Shown piece by piece: positions 18,551-27,950 of a stretch of 64,000 bases of DNA. The notes below the pieces were generated by a model. That model worked only from the letters and a program-made list of their open reading frames with translations, was not told where the DNA came from and searched no databases. The stretch is from an uncultured Bacteroidales bacterium (GTDB lineage: Bacteria > Bacteroidota > Bacteroidia > Bacteroidales > Bacteroidaceae): contig CADAJS010000001.1 in the NCBI GenBank assembly GCA_902788315.1, positions 107,962 through 171,961 of the forward strand. Reading direction: 5' to 3'. The position numbers were made by a program, and so were the translations under genes. Each line of letters starts with the position of its first letter. Position 1 is the first letter of the stretch.

Positions 18551-19654
18551 ATGACACGTAACGAGAAGATTATCAGAACCAGCTATATGGGAGTGGGAGC
18601 CAACGTGCTGCTGGCTGCCTTCAAGGCTGGAGTGGGACTGGCTTCGGGTTCCATCGCCATCCTGATGGACGCAGTGAACAACCTGACGGACGTGCTCTCC
18701 TCCGTGGTCACCATTGTCGGCACCCGCCTGTCGGCACGCCCGGCCGACCGCGAACACCCCTTCGGGCACGGGCGCATCGAATACTTTGCCGCCATCATCA
18801 TCGCCATCATCGTGCTGATGGCGGGCATGGCCTCGATGATCGAATCAGTCAAGAAGATTCTGCACCCCACCTTGCCTCAGTACGACACGATAATGCTGGT
18901 GGTCATCGTCGTAGCCATCGTGGTGAAGATTCTGCTGGGCACTTACGTCAGGCGCACGGGCCACGAACTGCGGAGCGACGCACTGATAGCAAGCGGTGCC
19001 GACGCCCTCTTCGATGCCATCGTCACGCTCTCCACGCTGGTCTCGGCCATCATCATGCTGCTCTGGCAGGTGAACCTCGACGGATGGTTCGGCGTCCTGA
19101 TCTCGCTAGTTATCCTTAAGGCCGGCCTTGAGATGCTGGCCTCGCCCATCAACGAGCTGCTGGGAAGCCATGTGCCACGCGAATTCGTGACCAAACTGAA
19201 GCGCGAGGTGATGAGCTTCGACCAGGTGCTGGGCATCTACGACATCATCATGAACAACTATGGCCCCGACACCTACATCGGCTCCATTCACGTCAATGTG
19301 CCCGACACGATGACCGCCCGTGAGATCCACCGCCTGACGCGGGAAATCACGCTGCGTATCTACGAAAAGTTCGGGGCCGTGGTCACCGTGGGCATCTATG
19401 CTGTGAGTCGTGGCGACAGCACCGAGGGGCGCCTGCAGCACGACGTGATGCAGATGGCAGCCCACTGCGCTCATGTAACCCAAGTGCACGGTTACTATTA
19501 CTACGAAGACCAGCAGCTGATCACCATCGACGTGGTGCCGGATGACGAAGTGACGGACAACGATGCCTTTGCCCGCACCATGAGCGAGACGCTGCACAGC
19601 GCTTTCCCCCACCAACGATTCTCCATCGTCGTGGACCGCAACTACAGCGAATAG
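18551..19654 (+). CDS. Cation diffusion facilitator family transporter
   Basis: 367 residues from ATG 18551; the longer open frame runs through the amidohydrolase remnant and was rejected. About six transmembrane segments. LMDAVNNLTDVLSS in helix 2 and a SDALIASGADALFDAI segment in helix 5 supply the CDF metal-site acidic residues, and HPFGHGRIEY is the family signature. The cytosolic C-terminal domain (about 210-367) has the usual ferredoxin-like shape. It probably exports Zn2+, Fe2+ or Mn2+ in exchange for protons. Selectivity cannot be told from sequence. Confidence 0.88.
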   Translation: MTRNEKIIRTSYMGVGANVLLAAFKAGVGLASGSIAILMDAVNNLTDVLSSVVTIVGTRLSARPADREHPFGHGRIEYFAAIIIAIIVLMAGMASMIESVKKILHPTLPQYDTIMLVVIVVAIVVKILLGTYVRRTGHELRSDALIASGADALFDAIVTLSTLVSAIIMLLWQVNLDGWFGVLISLVILKAGLEMLASPINELLGSHVPREFVTKLKREVMSFDQVLGIYDIIMNNYGPDTYIGSIHVNVPDTMTAREIHRLTREITLRIYEKFGAVVTVGIYAVSRGDSTEGRLQHDVMQMAAHCAHVTQVHGYYYYEDQQLITIDVVPDDEVTDNDAFARTMSETLHSAFPHQRFSIVVDRNYSE

Positions 19655-19747
19655 CTGCCACAACGAGCAGACGAGGGGAAAGAAAAGTCCGATTTATCTT
19701 TACAACGAGCATCATCTACTTTGAAACGGAACGTCGCATAGACCTAC

Positions 19748-19825
19748 GCAACACGCCGCGCAGGAGGATGGAACACGCTCCGCAGGAGGATGGAACACGC
19801 TCCGCAGGAGGATGGAACACGCTCC
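19748..19825 (+). repeat. 22-bp tandem repeat with GGAACACGCTCC core
   Basis: Units start at 19748 (19 of 22 matching), 19770, 19792 and 19814 (partial), each GGAACACGCTCC plus GCAGGAGGAT. Same consensus as the array at 60643 and, reversed, the one at 42492. The rest of the gap (19826-20046) shows no gene. Confidence 0.85.
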
Positions 19826-20046
19826 TCCGGACAAAATTTCGTGCGAGAATCGCGTATTCCGAAGCAAGGGCGGAGTCGATGGAAAATATCGCAAATTTTG
19901 AAGTACTATCAATCAGAGACTTACACCACGCGCCATCCATTTTCACCCCGAAAACACCCCGAAAACGGGCCAAATTTGCCCATCTCGACAGCCACCTGAA
20001 ACAGGCAGTGGACGTTCAAGTTTTCCGAAATCAGGACACACCAAGT

Positions 20047-20952
20047 TCATCTCCCGGCACCGCCCCCTGGATACGAGGAGGAGCGGCGATAGGCCCCCGG
20101 CGACTGCCCGCGATAACGCAGGAAGAACTTGCTGAAGCTGGCCTGGTCGGCAAAATGCAGCCGGGCGGCAATCTGCGCTATGCTCTCGTCCGTCAAGCGC
20201 AGGAGCCACGAGGCCTCCATGACGAGCATCTGATTGACGTAGTCCATCACCGTGCGCCCCGTGGTCTGCTTCACCACACGTGAGAGGTACGTGGGGGTGA
20301 TATAGAGTTGGTCGGCATAGAACCCCACGCTATGGTGTTCAACGAAATGCTGCGGCAGGAGACGGATGAAACTGATGAAGATATCCTCGCTGCGGCTCGA
20401 ATGGCGGTGGTTCTTGATGGAGCGTTCCTGGAAGTTCAGTACGTCGAGCACGAAGAGGCCATAGAGCAGCTGCTGGCTCTCCCACTTGAAACGATGGTCC
20501 GAACGCATACACTCGTCTATCTCCTTCATGCGGCTGAACAGATGGGAGACCTCGGACTCGGAAAGGGTCAACTTCGGCTCGCGCAGCTCCACAACAGGGA
20601 AATAGGCTGCACGAATCATATTGCGCACGATGGGAGTCTCAAAGGTGAGCGTCTCCTCCACAATCAGACAAGCCCCGCGATACTCAGCGCTGGCATCCAA
20701 AATGGTCAGCGCGAAGCCGGGCGTGTAGATGTACATATCGCCACGGTGCAGTGTGAGACGATGGTTGCCATGGAGCAGCGTCAGCTCTCCCTGGAACACC
20801 AGCGTGAAGGTGTAGCAGTCGAGCGTGTCGCGCATGCGATTCACCTGCATGGTCCGCTCGCCGTCCGTCTCGAAGAAACACATCTCGCAGCCCTCCACCA
20901 CAGCCAGGTCCAAGCCCATCACATGCGTCAGGAATTCAGAGAGTCGGCACAT
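20047..20952 (-). CDS. AraC-family transcriptional regulator
   Basis: 301 residues. The N-terminal ~190 residues form a cupin-like sensor domain (HRGDMYIYTPGFALTI). The C-terminal ~100 contain two helix-turn-helix motifs (FYADQLYITPTYLSRVVKQT and IAQIAARLHFADQASFSKFF) with the AraC signature ending RYRGQSPGAYR. Target genes unknown. Divergent from the rubredoxin remnant and peroxidase, which it may control. Confidence 0.85.
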   Translation of the reverse strand: MCRLSEFLTHVMGLDLAVVEGCEMCFFETDGERTMQVNRMRDTLDCYTFTLVFQGELTLLHGNHRLTLHRGDMYIYTPGFALTILDASAEYRGACLIVEETLTFETPIVRNMIRAAYFPVVELREPKLTLSESEVSHLFSRMKEIDECMRSDHRFKWESQQLLYGLFVLDVLNFQERSIKNHRHSSRSEDIFISFIRLLPQHFVEHHSVGFYADQLYITPTYLSRVVKQTTGRTVMDYVNQMLVMEASWLLRLTDESIAQIAARLHFADQASFSKFFLRYRGQSPGAYRRSSSYPGGGAGR

Positions 20953-20984
20953 ATACCTTAATACATAATACAGTCATTCGCCGG

Positions 20985-20992
20985 CAAAGGTA
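20985..20992 (-). promoter_or_regulatory. -7 promoter element of the AraC-family gene
   Basis: Minus-strand TACCTTTG, 33 bp before the start codon. No good -33 element. Confidence 0.4.
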
Positions 20993-21069
20993 AACATAAA
21001 AATTGGATAATGTTTCGTTTCGGACAAAAAAACATCATTCATGGATTCGAATATCTATGGAAGAATGTG

Positions 21070-21077
21070 TAACTTTG
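21070..21077 (+). promoter_or_regulatory. -7 promoter element upstream of rubredoxin remnant and peroxidase
   Basis: TAACTTTG, 51 bp before the ATG at 21128. The peroxidase gene follows the remnant without another evident promoter, so the old promoter probably now drives the peroxidase. Confidence 0.45.
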
Positions 21078-21127
21078 CGTCCGAAGAGCAAAACATTCAC
21101 ATAATCAACACAAAAAAACGAACTATA

Positions 21128-21218
21128 ATGGACAAGGACCACAGCGTTCGAAGACCTGCCAGACACATGGCGCTGCCCACGCTGCAAGAAAGGAAAGGAA
21201 AAGTTTAACAAAGCATAA
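21128..21218 (+). pseudogene. Rubredoxin gene remnant with internal deletion
   Basis: ATG GAC AAG at 21128 looks like an original start. After about four codons the frame shifts and the DNA then encodes TAFEDLPDTWRCPRCKKGKE and FNKA-stop, the C-terminal half of a rubredoxin with the second CxxC. The N-terminal half with the first CxxC (about 25 residues) is missing, so no Fe(Cys)4 site can form. Rubredoxins pass electrons to peroxidases and superoxide reductases, which fits the adjacent peroxidase gene. Confidence 0.75.
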
Positions 21219-21232
21219 AACCCAAGAACAAG

Positions 21233-21775
21233 ATGACTATCTACGACTTCATCCTCACCACAGGAAAAGGCGAGCAGCTGAACCTGTCAGACTACAAAGG
21301 AAAGGTAATCCTCGTCGTGAACACCGCTACAGGCTGTGGCTTCACCCCCCAGTACGAACCCATCGAACAGCTCTACAAGGACTATCACGACCAGGGGCTG
21401 GAGATCCTGGACATCCCCTGCAACCAGTTTGGCGGACAGGCACCCGGCACGGACGAAGAGATACACGAATTCTGCACCCTCCACTTCAACACCACCTTCC
21501 CCCAAATGAAGAAGGCCGACGTGAACGGCCCCGGCGAGCTGCCCCTCTACACCTACCTGAAGGCGCAGAAGGGATTTGAGGGCTTCGGAGAACATAAACT
21601 GTCCCAGCTGCTGAGCGACATGCTCGACAAGACGCTGCCCGGATGGAGAGAGAGCAGCGACATCAAATGGAACTTCACCAAATTCGTCATCGACCGCCAG
21701 GGCAACGTGGTAGCTCGCTTCGAGCCCACAGCCGACATGGCCGATGTCGAGGAGTGCATCAAGCAGCTGCTGTAA
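21233..21775 (+). CDS. Glutathione-peroxidase-family thiol peroxidase
   Basis: 180 residues, thioredoxin fold. ATGCGFTPQY holds the peroxidatic Cys (about residue 36), IPCNQFGGQ is the second GPx signature with the conserved Gln, and WNFTKFVID carries the catalytic Trp-Asn. Cys rather than selenocysteine; no TGA is used. Bacterial members usually take electrons from thioredoxin. It reduces H2O2 or organic hydroperoxides in the cytosol. It starts 15 bp after the rubredoxin remnant. Confidence 0.92.
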   Translation: MTIYDFILTTGKGEQLNLSDYKGKVILVVNTATGCGFTPQYEPIEQLYKDYHDQGLEILDIPCNQFGGQAPGTDEEIHEFCTLHFNTTFPQMKKADVNGPGELPLYTYLKAQKGFEGFGEHKLSQLLSDMLDKTLPGWRESSDIKWNFTKFVIDRQGNVVARFEPTADMADVEECIKQLL

Positions 21776-21819
21776 GCGCGGCTGGCATGAGTCTATAAAC
21801 CAAAATCTTACATACGACA

Positions 21820-22599
21820 ATGACTTCACTCGCCGTCGGACTGTTCATTCCCCTGCTGGGCACCATGCTGGGCTCGGCCTTTGTGTTCTTCATGAAAGAC
21901 GAGATGTCGCCCCGCCTGCAGAAGACGTTATTGGGTTTTGCCTCAGGGGTAATGGTGGCCGCCTCCGTGTGGTCGCTGCTGATTCCGGCTATCGACATGG
22001 AGGCCAAGGCAGGACCGTGGGCAGTAGCGCCGGCAGCAGTGGGCTTCCTGTTGGGAATGGCGTTCCTGCTTTTCATCGATGAACTCACGCCCCACCTCCA
22101 CATCGGTACCAATACGCCCGAAGGTCCGCGCAGCAAGCTCTCGCGCACGGCGATGCTGGCACTGGCTGTCACCATACACAACCTGCCCGAAGGCATGGCC
22201 GTGGGTGTGGTGTTTGCCGGAGCCGAACAGGGCATGGCAGGCATCTCGCTGGCATCGGCAGTCGCCGTGTCGCTAGGTATTGCCATACAGAACGTGCCCG
22301 AGGGTGCCATCATCTCCATGCCCATGCGCGCCGAAGGCAACTCCAAGTGGAGTTCCTTCCTACTGGGCTGCATCAGCGGAATGGTGGAACCCATCGGCGC
22401 ACTGCTCGTCGTGCTGCTGGCCTCGATGATGACTCCCGTCCTGCCCTATATGCTGGCCTTTGCCGCAGGCGCCATGTTCTATGTCGTAGTGGAGGAACTC
22501 ATCCCGGAGGCCTCCGAGGGCAAGCATTCCAACCTCAGCACTATAGGCTTTGCCATCGGATTCGTGCTGATGATGGTGCTCGACGTGGTAATGGGATAA
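21820..22599 (+). CDS. ZIP-family metal transporter
   Basis: 259 residues, about eight transmembrane helices, and a short His-containing loop (ELTPHLHIG). Helix 4 has HNLPEGMAVG and helix 5 has QNVPEG, the paired metal-binding motifs of the ZupT/GufA branch; VEELIPE follows. It imports Zn2+ or other divalent metals into the cytosol. It is 44 bp after the peroxidase gene, possibly co-transcribed, and complements the CDF exporter upstream. Confidence 0.88.
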   Translation: MTSLAVGLFIPLLGTMLGSAFVFFMKDEMSPRLQKTLLGFASGVMVAASVWSLLIPAIDMEAKAGPWAVAPAAVGFLLGMAFLLFIDELTPHLHIGTNTPEGPRSKLSRTAMLALAVTIHNLPEGMAVGVVFAGAEQGMAGISLASAVAVSLGIAIQNVPEGAIISMPMRAEGNSKWSSFLLGCISGMVEPIGALLVVLLASMMTPVLPYMLAFAAGAMFYVVVEELIPEASEGKHSNLSTIGFAIGFVLMMVLDVVMG

Positions 22600-22626
22600 G
22601 ACTAATTCTAAGAAAAGACAATCTCG

Positions 22627-22957
22627 GTGGACAGACTGCTTTCATACCTGGTCAGACTCATCGTGTGGTTCTCGGGCTTCATGAAACCACTCTCCCGACT
22701 GGGCCTATGCCGATACGACGAATGGCACAGAGGGCAGCGACTGAAACCGCTGCTCGTGGGATATAACGGTGCCCGCAACACGGGTGCCGATGCCCGTGTG
22801 GTGGCCTTGGTGAAACTTCTTCCTCTCCCTTCTTCGTGCGACGTCACGGAACCATGCCGTCATCCTGCCACAAGCCCTCGGCCTGCCACCAATCCTCACG
22901 ATCATGGCACTGGCCATGCGCATCGCAAAGATAATAATCAGCGATATGGAAGACTAA
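22627..22957 (+). pseudogene. Remnant of a probable polysaccharide pyruvyl transferase gene
   Basis: From GTG 22627 the frame begins MDRLLSYLVRLIVWFSGFMK and contains KPLLVGYNGARNTGADARVV, a motif I associate with the N-terminus of polysaccharide pyruvyl transferase-like proteins. Homology ends near 22820. From about 22847 another frame reads HAVILPQALGLPPILTIMAL followed by AMRIAKIIISDMED and a stop, plausible as the same gene's end. Several hundred codons and the catalytic core are missing, so no activity is expected. The stop overlaps the end of the convergent protease gene. The family assignment is moderately sure. Confidence 0.5.
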
Positions 22958-25419
22958 CGCTTGGGGGCCATCACCTTGCGCCCGCCGACGATGTAGATGC
23001 CGCGTGGCAGCGTGCCTTCAGAAATGCGGCGACCCTGAAGGTCATAAACATCACGCTGCCAGGGAGCGATGTACGTACGACGATCAGCCATCGGAGACAA
23101 TACGGAATTGCCCTGCCCCTCAAAGAAGACACGCACCATGTTACTCCACTCGCTGACCACTGTGTTTGAAAGTGCTCGCACCCGATAGCTGTATGACTTG
23201 CTGGTATCCAGGTCTGTAAAGGCATAGGAAGTGCCCATTACCTCATACGTGGTCATCTGACGTGCACGGCGAGGAGCATTAGCCTGCGAAGCTAAGTCGG
23301 TCTCCGTATAAGTTCCGTCATACACCTCAAGTGCGCCCACATAAGCCCGTTTCTCTGTGGTGGCCAGCGTCACCTTGAACCCAGCATTGCAGTCGATGGT
23401 GAAGACATAGGATGTCTCCTCGTCATTGGGCAAGATTGTACCCACCTCAGCATCGTTCACCAAGACACGAAGCCCCCCGGTGTCGTTGGGATACCGACGG
23501 CAAACAACCCGCACAGTGACGCTTCCGCTCTCTGGTTCCTCAAAACCCGGGGTAACGATATACCCGGCCGCCTTGGACGTGCCCAGCTTCACCTCGTCGA
23601 GGTTCGTCGCGAAGAGTTTATAGCCTGTCCAGCCGGGCGTATGGGTGTAATCGTCCAGCAAGTTCTGCTCGCCCACATCCTTGTTGCTCACGGAGATGCC
23701 GATGTTAAAACCCGAGAAATCCTCGGCGAGGAGAAGTGCCTCGGAGGGACTGAGCTTGAAGGTGTCACGCTCAATGAGTTGCAGCTCATATGCACGAGCC
23801 CCAGTCACTTCGCTCCAGAGGGCGGTAAAGGAATTGGTGCCTACCTCCGTCGGTTCGTAGGCAATCGGGACGGGCACTTGGTAACCGCCATTGAAAACAA
23901 AACTGATAAGACCGTCCTGCTCGGTGATATCCTCGATGGGGAGTCCCATGAACTTGCGTCCGTCAGCATTTGCCCGATAGAGCGTGGCGGCAGGCATGGA
24001 GGTATCGGTGAGCGCGGTGTTCATCGTCGTGCCCGGCCATGTGTCGCCGCTCGTGCTGTATCGAGTCGTCGTGCCGTCGCCCGGAATGATGGTCATGCGC
24101 TGACGGTTTGCCGTAGCATTGACCGCATTATTAGCCCAGGTCATGGAGTCAAAGTCGACATGAAGCACCAGCATACCATGTGCCGAGCTGTAGCGGTTCC
24201 ATCCCTCCTTCTGGTGATTCTCCAGCAGGTAGAACTCGTTGCGGTCAGCTTGATTGTAGATGATGTATGCCTCAGGCTCCGACGTCAGGGGCTTCATGTT
24301 CTTCACGTCACATCCCTCGTCCAGTTCGACAGGCGTGAGCCATCCGCAATACATGCGTTCGTAGCTGGAGTAACCTACAGGAGTCTCGCCGCATCCATGG
24401 TAGCCGTTGTAGCAGCCATAGTCCATCAGGTCCCATATGTCCATTCCGAAGTTCGAATTGCCCTCGCTGGTGTCATACATATCAGGCAGGCACATGCAAT
24501 GGCTGAACTCATGACAAGCCGTACCGATGCCGTCGATGTTGGTACCAGACTTGCCGGAAAGTTCGCAGCTGCATGCATACGTATCGACACGAACGCCATC
24601 CAGAGTGATTGCCCCAGGGCCGTCACCGAAATAGCGCGACGAGGTGAGCTCATACTCGTGAGGCCAGATGGTCTCGAGAGCTCCCCCCTGTGCCTCGCCG
24701 TAACCGGCATAGATAACATAGACCTGATCCACCTCACCGTCGTCGTCCCAGTCGTAATCGGCAAAGTTCACCGAGCTGTCGGCCAACCGGCATGCCTCGG
24801 CCACCATCTCGGCAGGGTGCTCGTCATCACCGTCAGAGTTGTTCTTTCCGTAATAGCTCAGCTCGCGACTCACCGTGACAGGCCCCACGACATCGAACGT
24901 GAGATTAAACTGCCCATAGCTCTGACTGTAGAAGTAGTCGTGCACGGAGCCTCCCATGTGATAGTCCGAATAACCCTCCTTATTGAAGAAGTCGAGGTAG
25001 GTGGAGTGGCCGTAGGTCATTTCCTTGTCGGCAAAGTTCACCAGGATAACCAACCCCTTCTTGTGCCCGCTCATGGGATTAGACTCGGCGCCCCACTGTG
25101 CACGACGACGTGCACGACGTGCCTCGCGGTGCTGCTCGCGGGCAGCGGCACGCGTCATTCGACGTTGCTCCAGCTCGCCGTCTTCCGCCAAGCGGAAGAC
25201 GTTTTTGTCTGCCGAGGGCACATATTTGCGACCATCTGCTGCTGTATAATAATGGACGTTCTCGTCGCCCGTGAGCACGGCTTCCACCGTGGTGCCGTCA
25301 GCCAGCACAAGCGTTTTCTTCACTCGCTTTGCCGGCACAGCCATCATACCCATTGCTACGAAAGACAGCAGGACGGGAAGCAATCTTCTCTTCTTGATCA
25401 TTGGGGTTTTATTCATCAT
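22954..25419 (-). CDS. M6-family metalloprotease, type IX-secreted
   Basis: 821 residues with a signal peptide ending near MAVPA. The catalytic domain has ACHEFSHCMCLPDMYD (about residue 305), the HExxHxxxxxD zinc signature, followed by FGMDIWDLMDYG (Met-turn). Upstream are VDQVYVIYAGYGEAQGG and TIWPHEY, typical of the M6/immune-inhibitor-A group. C-terminal beta-sandwich domains (about 500-770) precede a tail, VYDLQGRRISEGTLPRGIYI, with the look of a type IX sorting domain. Probably a cell-surface protease. Paralogous to the next gene upstream, 58 bp away. Confidence 0.88.
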   Translation of the reverse strand: MMNKTPMIKKRRLLPVLLSFVAMGMMAVPAKRVKKTLVLADGTTVEAVLTGDENVHYYTAADGRKYVPSADKNVFRLAEDGELEQRRMTRAAAREQHREARRARRRAQWGAESNPMSGHKKGLVILVNFADKEMTYGHSTYLDFFNKEGYSDYHMGGSVHDYFYSQSYGQFNLTFDVVGPVTVSRELSYYGKNNSDGDDEHPAEMVAEACRLADSSVNFADYDWDDDGEVDQVYVIYAGYGEAQGGALETIWPHEYELTSSRYFGDGPGAITLDGVRVDTYACSCELSGKSGTNIDGIGTACHEFSHCMCLPDMYDTSEGNSNFGMDIWDLMDYGCYNGYHGCGETPVGYSSYERMYCGWLTPVELDEGCDVKNMKPLTSEPEAYIIYNQADRNEFYLLENHQKEGWNRYSSAHGMLVLHVDFDSMTWANNAVNATANRQRMTIIPGDGTTTRYSTSGDTWPGTTMNTALTDTSMPAATLYRANADGRKFMGLPIEDITEQDGLISFVFNGGYQVPVPIAYEPTEVGTNSFTALWSEVTGARAYELQLIERDTFKLSPSEALLLAEDFSGFNIGISVSNKDVGEQNLLDDYTHTPGWTGYKLFATNLDEVKLGTSKAAGYIVTPGFEEPESGSVTVRVVCRRYPNDTGGLRVLVNDAEVGTILPNDEETSYVFTIDCNAGFKVTLATTEKRAYVGALEVYDGTYTETDLASQANAPRRARQMTTYEVMGTSYAFTDLDTSKSYSYRVRALSNTVVSEWSNMVRVFFEGQGNSVLSPMADRRTYIAPWQRDVYDLQGRRISEGTLPRGIYIVGGRKVMAPKR

Positions 25420-25477
25420 GATTATTCTACCTTATTATATATACGTGCGCGCGAAGAAGAGCGACATACCGTCGGTC

Positions 25478-27493
25478 TCACTGTACGAACACCTTACGGC
25501 ACGAACCATCTGCCGAACGAACGACGTAGATGCCTGTATGAAGACTCAGACGAGAGAGTTCGTCGCCCTTGCACTCGGAGACAAACTTGCCGTCAATGGA
25601 GTATATCCGAACCACTTGCTCGCTCACAGGCAGCGGTATAATGCCATTGCCGCTCACGCGAATCACCTCCGACTCGGCCCACGCACCGTTCAGATACGAG
25701 TCGCTGAGAGCCTGCACGCGGAAGGTATAGGCCACCCCCTCCTGTAATACAGTGAAAGGGGTCTGACACGGACGAGCAGTCTCGTCATTCGCCGGAAAAG
25801 CCAGACTGTCGCGCTGCTGTAGCAACTCACCGTCACCCCACAGCTGGACATTGTAGCATTCGGCTTCCGGCACGACATCCCACGTCGCAGTGAAGTTGCT
25901 GCCACCCAGTTCCTCTGCCCTGAGATTGGAGGGCTGCGTCAGGGTGCCAAGAGGGCGGAACTTCAACGTCACCACGCCGTCGTCGCTTTCACGGATCTCG
26001 TAGATGGGCTTACCCATGTAACCGCCGGTGAAGACCACGCTGGCCGGCGTAGTGTCGTCCGTCAGTTCGTGGATGTCCGAGGCACCGGGAAAGAGATTGC
26101 CAGCCAAAGTGGCACGATACTCTGCCGACGTCTTCGCCGAGTTGGAACCGCGATAAAGATTGTTGGCTGCGATGATGGTCATACGCTGATGGGCGGATTC
26201 GGTATTCACGGTGTTTCCATTCCATTTGCCAGACTCATAGTCCACATGCGTCACCTGCAGCCCGGTGCAGCGGCGGCCGATATAGTCGTCCCACCCCATC
26301 TGCTGACGGTTCTCCAAGACATAGTATTCGTTCGGATTGGCATCATTCACGACCTTATACCCATTGCCCCCCTGTGCGAAGCACGGAATACGCAGCGTGC
26401 AGGGGCCGTCAATCGTTATCAGTGGACGCCAGCCCATAAAGTCGCGCTCATAGGCCGTATAATTGCCGGGGTTGTAACCGTTGTTGCCATACTCGCCATA
26501 GTCCATCACGCTCCAGATGTCCATGCCGAAGGCCACATTCCGTGTGTCATAGAAGTCGGGCAAGCCCAGTGCATGGCTCAGCTCGTGGATGAAGACGCCC
26601 ACGCCGTCGGCGCGCGTCGCAGTGACATTGCCGTCGTCATCAAAACTTGCCGGCATCAGCTCGCAGCAGCAGGCACTTGTGGCAAACACCCTCCCATTGA
26701 TGGTGGTGCTGCGCGTGGACTCCTGCGGCCAGATAGTGTTCTCATCGCCGCCATTGTTCTGCCCAAGACCGGCATAAACAAAAAAGACCATATCCACCGA
26801 CCCGTTGCCGTCGTTGTCGAAGCGGCTCCAGTCTGCCACCTCACCCACCGCTTTCCTCATGGTCTCGGTGCGGAAGGCGGTCAGGTTCACGTCGTGCGAC
26901 GTGCCCCTGTCGGCACCATAATAAGCATAGGTGCTATCCAGTTTCACCGGTCCGATGGGAACGAACTCGGGCAGGAAGTCCCCCTCACTCTGTTCTGCAA
27001 AATAGTCGCGGATGCTGCCGTGGGAGCCATGTCCTGTATAGAGCACCCCGTCGCGCGTACCATTGCAATAGAGGTCGTAATAGGCTCTGACCTCCTCATG
27101 CGTCTCACGGACGCTGAAGGTCTTGTCGGCAAACTCCACAAGCACCACGGGCACATACTTCACTCCGTGCGGTTTCAGGGGTGCCGTGGCAGCACTGCCC
27201 ACACGTCGCCTCACGGCCTTACGTACAGCCTGTTCCAGGGCAATCGTATCATTCTCGGACGGATTGCAGGGGACGTACACTCCCCCACGTCCGGCAACCG
27301 ATGAGGAAGCCGACTGCCACACCAGCGTGTCGCCCCCGTCTGTCACATAGAAAGAGAGGTCGCTGTTTCCCGTCAGCGTGGCCCAGACCTGGCTGCCGTC
27401 GGCCAAGGTCACCAAACGACGTAACCTGCGTGCAGGCACAGCCCAAAGCAGTATAGCGGACAAAAGGAAGCATATTGTGATACGTAAACGCAT
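25478..27493 (-). CDS. Second M6-family metalloprotease, type IX-secreted
   Basis: 671 residues, signal peptide ending near LLWAVPA. Same layout as its neighbour: DMVFFVYAGLGQNNGG, TIWPQES, then IHELSHALGLPDFYD (about residue 303, HExxH plus Asp) and FGMDIWSVMDYGEYG. It lacks the extra C-terminal beta domain of the 821-residue paralogue. It has one fibronectin-like domain (about 515-610) and a sorting tail (VRIYSIDGKFVSECKG ... KVFVQ). First gene of the tandem pair with its own promoter. Substrates unknown. Confidence 0.87.
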   Translation of the reverse strand: MRLRITICFLLSAILLWAVPARRLRRLVTLADGSQVWATLTGNSDLSFYVTDGGDTLVWQSASSSVAGRGGVYVPCNPSENDTIALEQAVRKAVRRRVGSAATAPLKPHGVKYVPVVLVEFADKTFSVRETHEEVRAYYDLYCNGTRDGVLYTGHGSHGSIRDYFAEQSEGDFLPEFVPIGPVKLDSTYAYYGADRGTSHDVNLTAFRTETMRKAVGEVADWSRFDNDGNGSVDMVFFVYAGLGQNNGGDENTIWPQESTRSTTINGRVFATSACCCELMPASFDDDGNVTATRADGVGVFIHELSHALGLPDFYDTRNVAFGMDIWSVMDYGEYGNNGYNPGNYTAYERDFMGWRPLITIDGPCTLRIPCFAQGGNGYKVVNDANPNEYYVLENRQQMGWDDYIGRRCTGLQVTHVDYESGKWNGNTVNTESAHQRMTIIAANNLYRGSNSAKTSAEYRATLAGNLFPGASDIHELTDDTTPASVVFTGGYMGKPIYEIRESDDGVVTLKFRPLGTLTQPSNLRAEELGGSNFTATWDVVPEAECYNVQLWGDGELLQQRDSLAFPANDETARPCQTPFTVLQEGVAYTFRVQALSDSYLNGAWAESEVIRVSGNGIIPLPVSEQVVRIYSIDGKFVSECKGDELSRLSLHTGIYVVRSADGSCRKVFVQ

Positions 27494-27513
27494 AATATCC
27501 TTGATTTATGCCA

Positions 27514-27544
27514 CAAAGGTATTAAATTTATTGCAAAGTGCGAA
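27514..27544 (-). promoter_or_regulatory. Promoter of the M6 protease pair
   Basis: Minus-strand TACCTTTG (complement of 27514-27521) with TTCG 19 bp upstream, 20 bp before the ATG. Confidence 0.5.
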
Positions 27545-27560
27545 AAAACGCGCCGAAATA

Positions 27561-27591
27561 TTTGCCATATCAAGAAAAAGCACTACCTTTG
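27561..27591 (+). promoter_or_regulatory. Promoter of tRNA-Ala
   Basis: TTTG at 27561-27564, a 19-bp spacer, TACCTTTG at 27584-27591, 19 bp before the mature tRNA 5' end. Confidence 0.7.
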
Positions 27592-27609
27592 CACTGAAAT
27601 TACAGCCTA

Positions 27610-27684
<75 letters not shown>

Positions 27685-27695
27685 CGAAGGAATGC

Positions 27696-27734
27696 AACTC
27701 AGGCAACCTACTCGGGTTGCCTGAGTTCGTTTTT
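27696..27734 (+). terminator. Intrinsic terminator after tRNA-Ala
   Basis: Perfect 13-bp stem (27696-27708 with 27715-27727) with a 6-base loop, followed by CGTTTTT. Confidence 0.85.
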
Positions 27735-27950
27735 AGCTAGAATCGGTCAACGGGCTGCTATGCGCCATACGAGATTCCCTTTCTGTCATCCGTCTCGCCA
27801 CTCTTCGGTTACAATGGTCCCCATTGCTCCGTCAAAGGCGGAATGACATCTGCTCAACAATATGCGTTTCAGGTTTCGGATGCATATATCATCTGATTTT
27901 CAATCAGAAGACGCCTCGATATATATGCCGCAAGGAAAGATTTCGACTTC

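Noticed and set aside
19768..20283. 171-codon plus-strand frame starting inside the 22-bp repeats
   Set aside because: It starts in tandem repeats and continues antisense to the AraC-family gene, without any domain.
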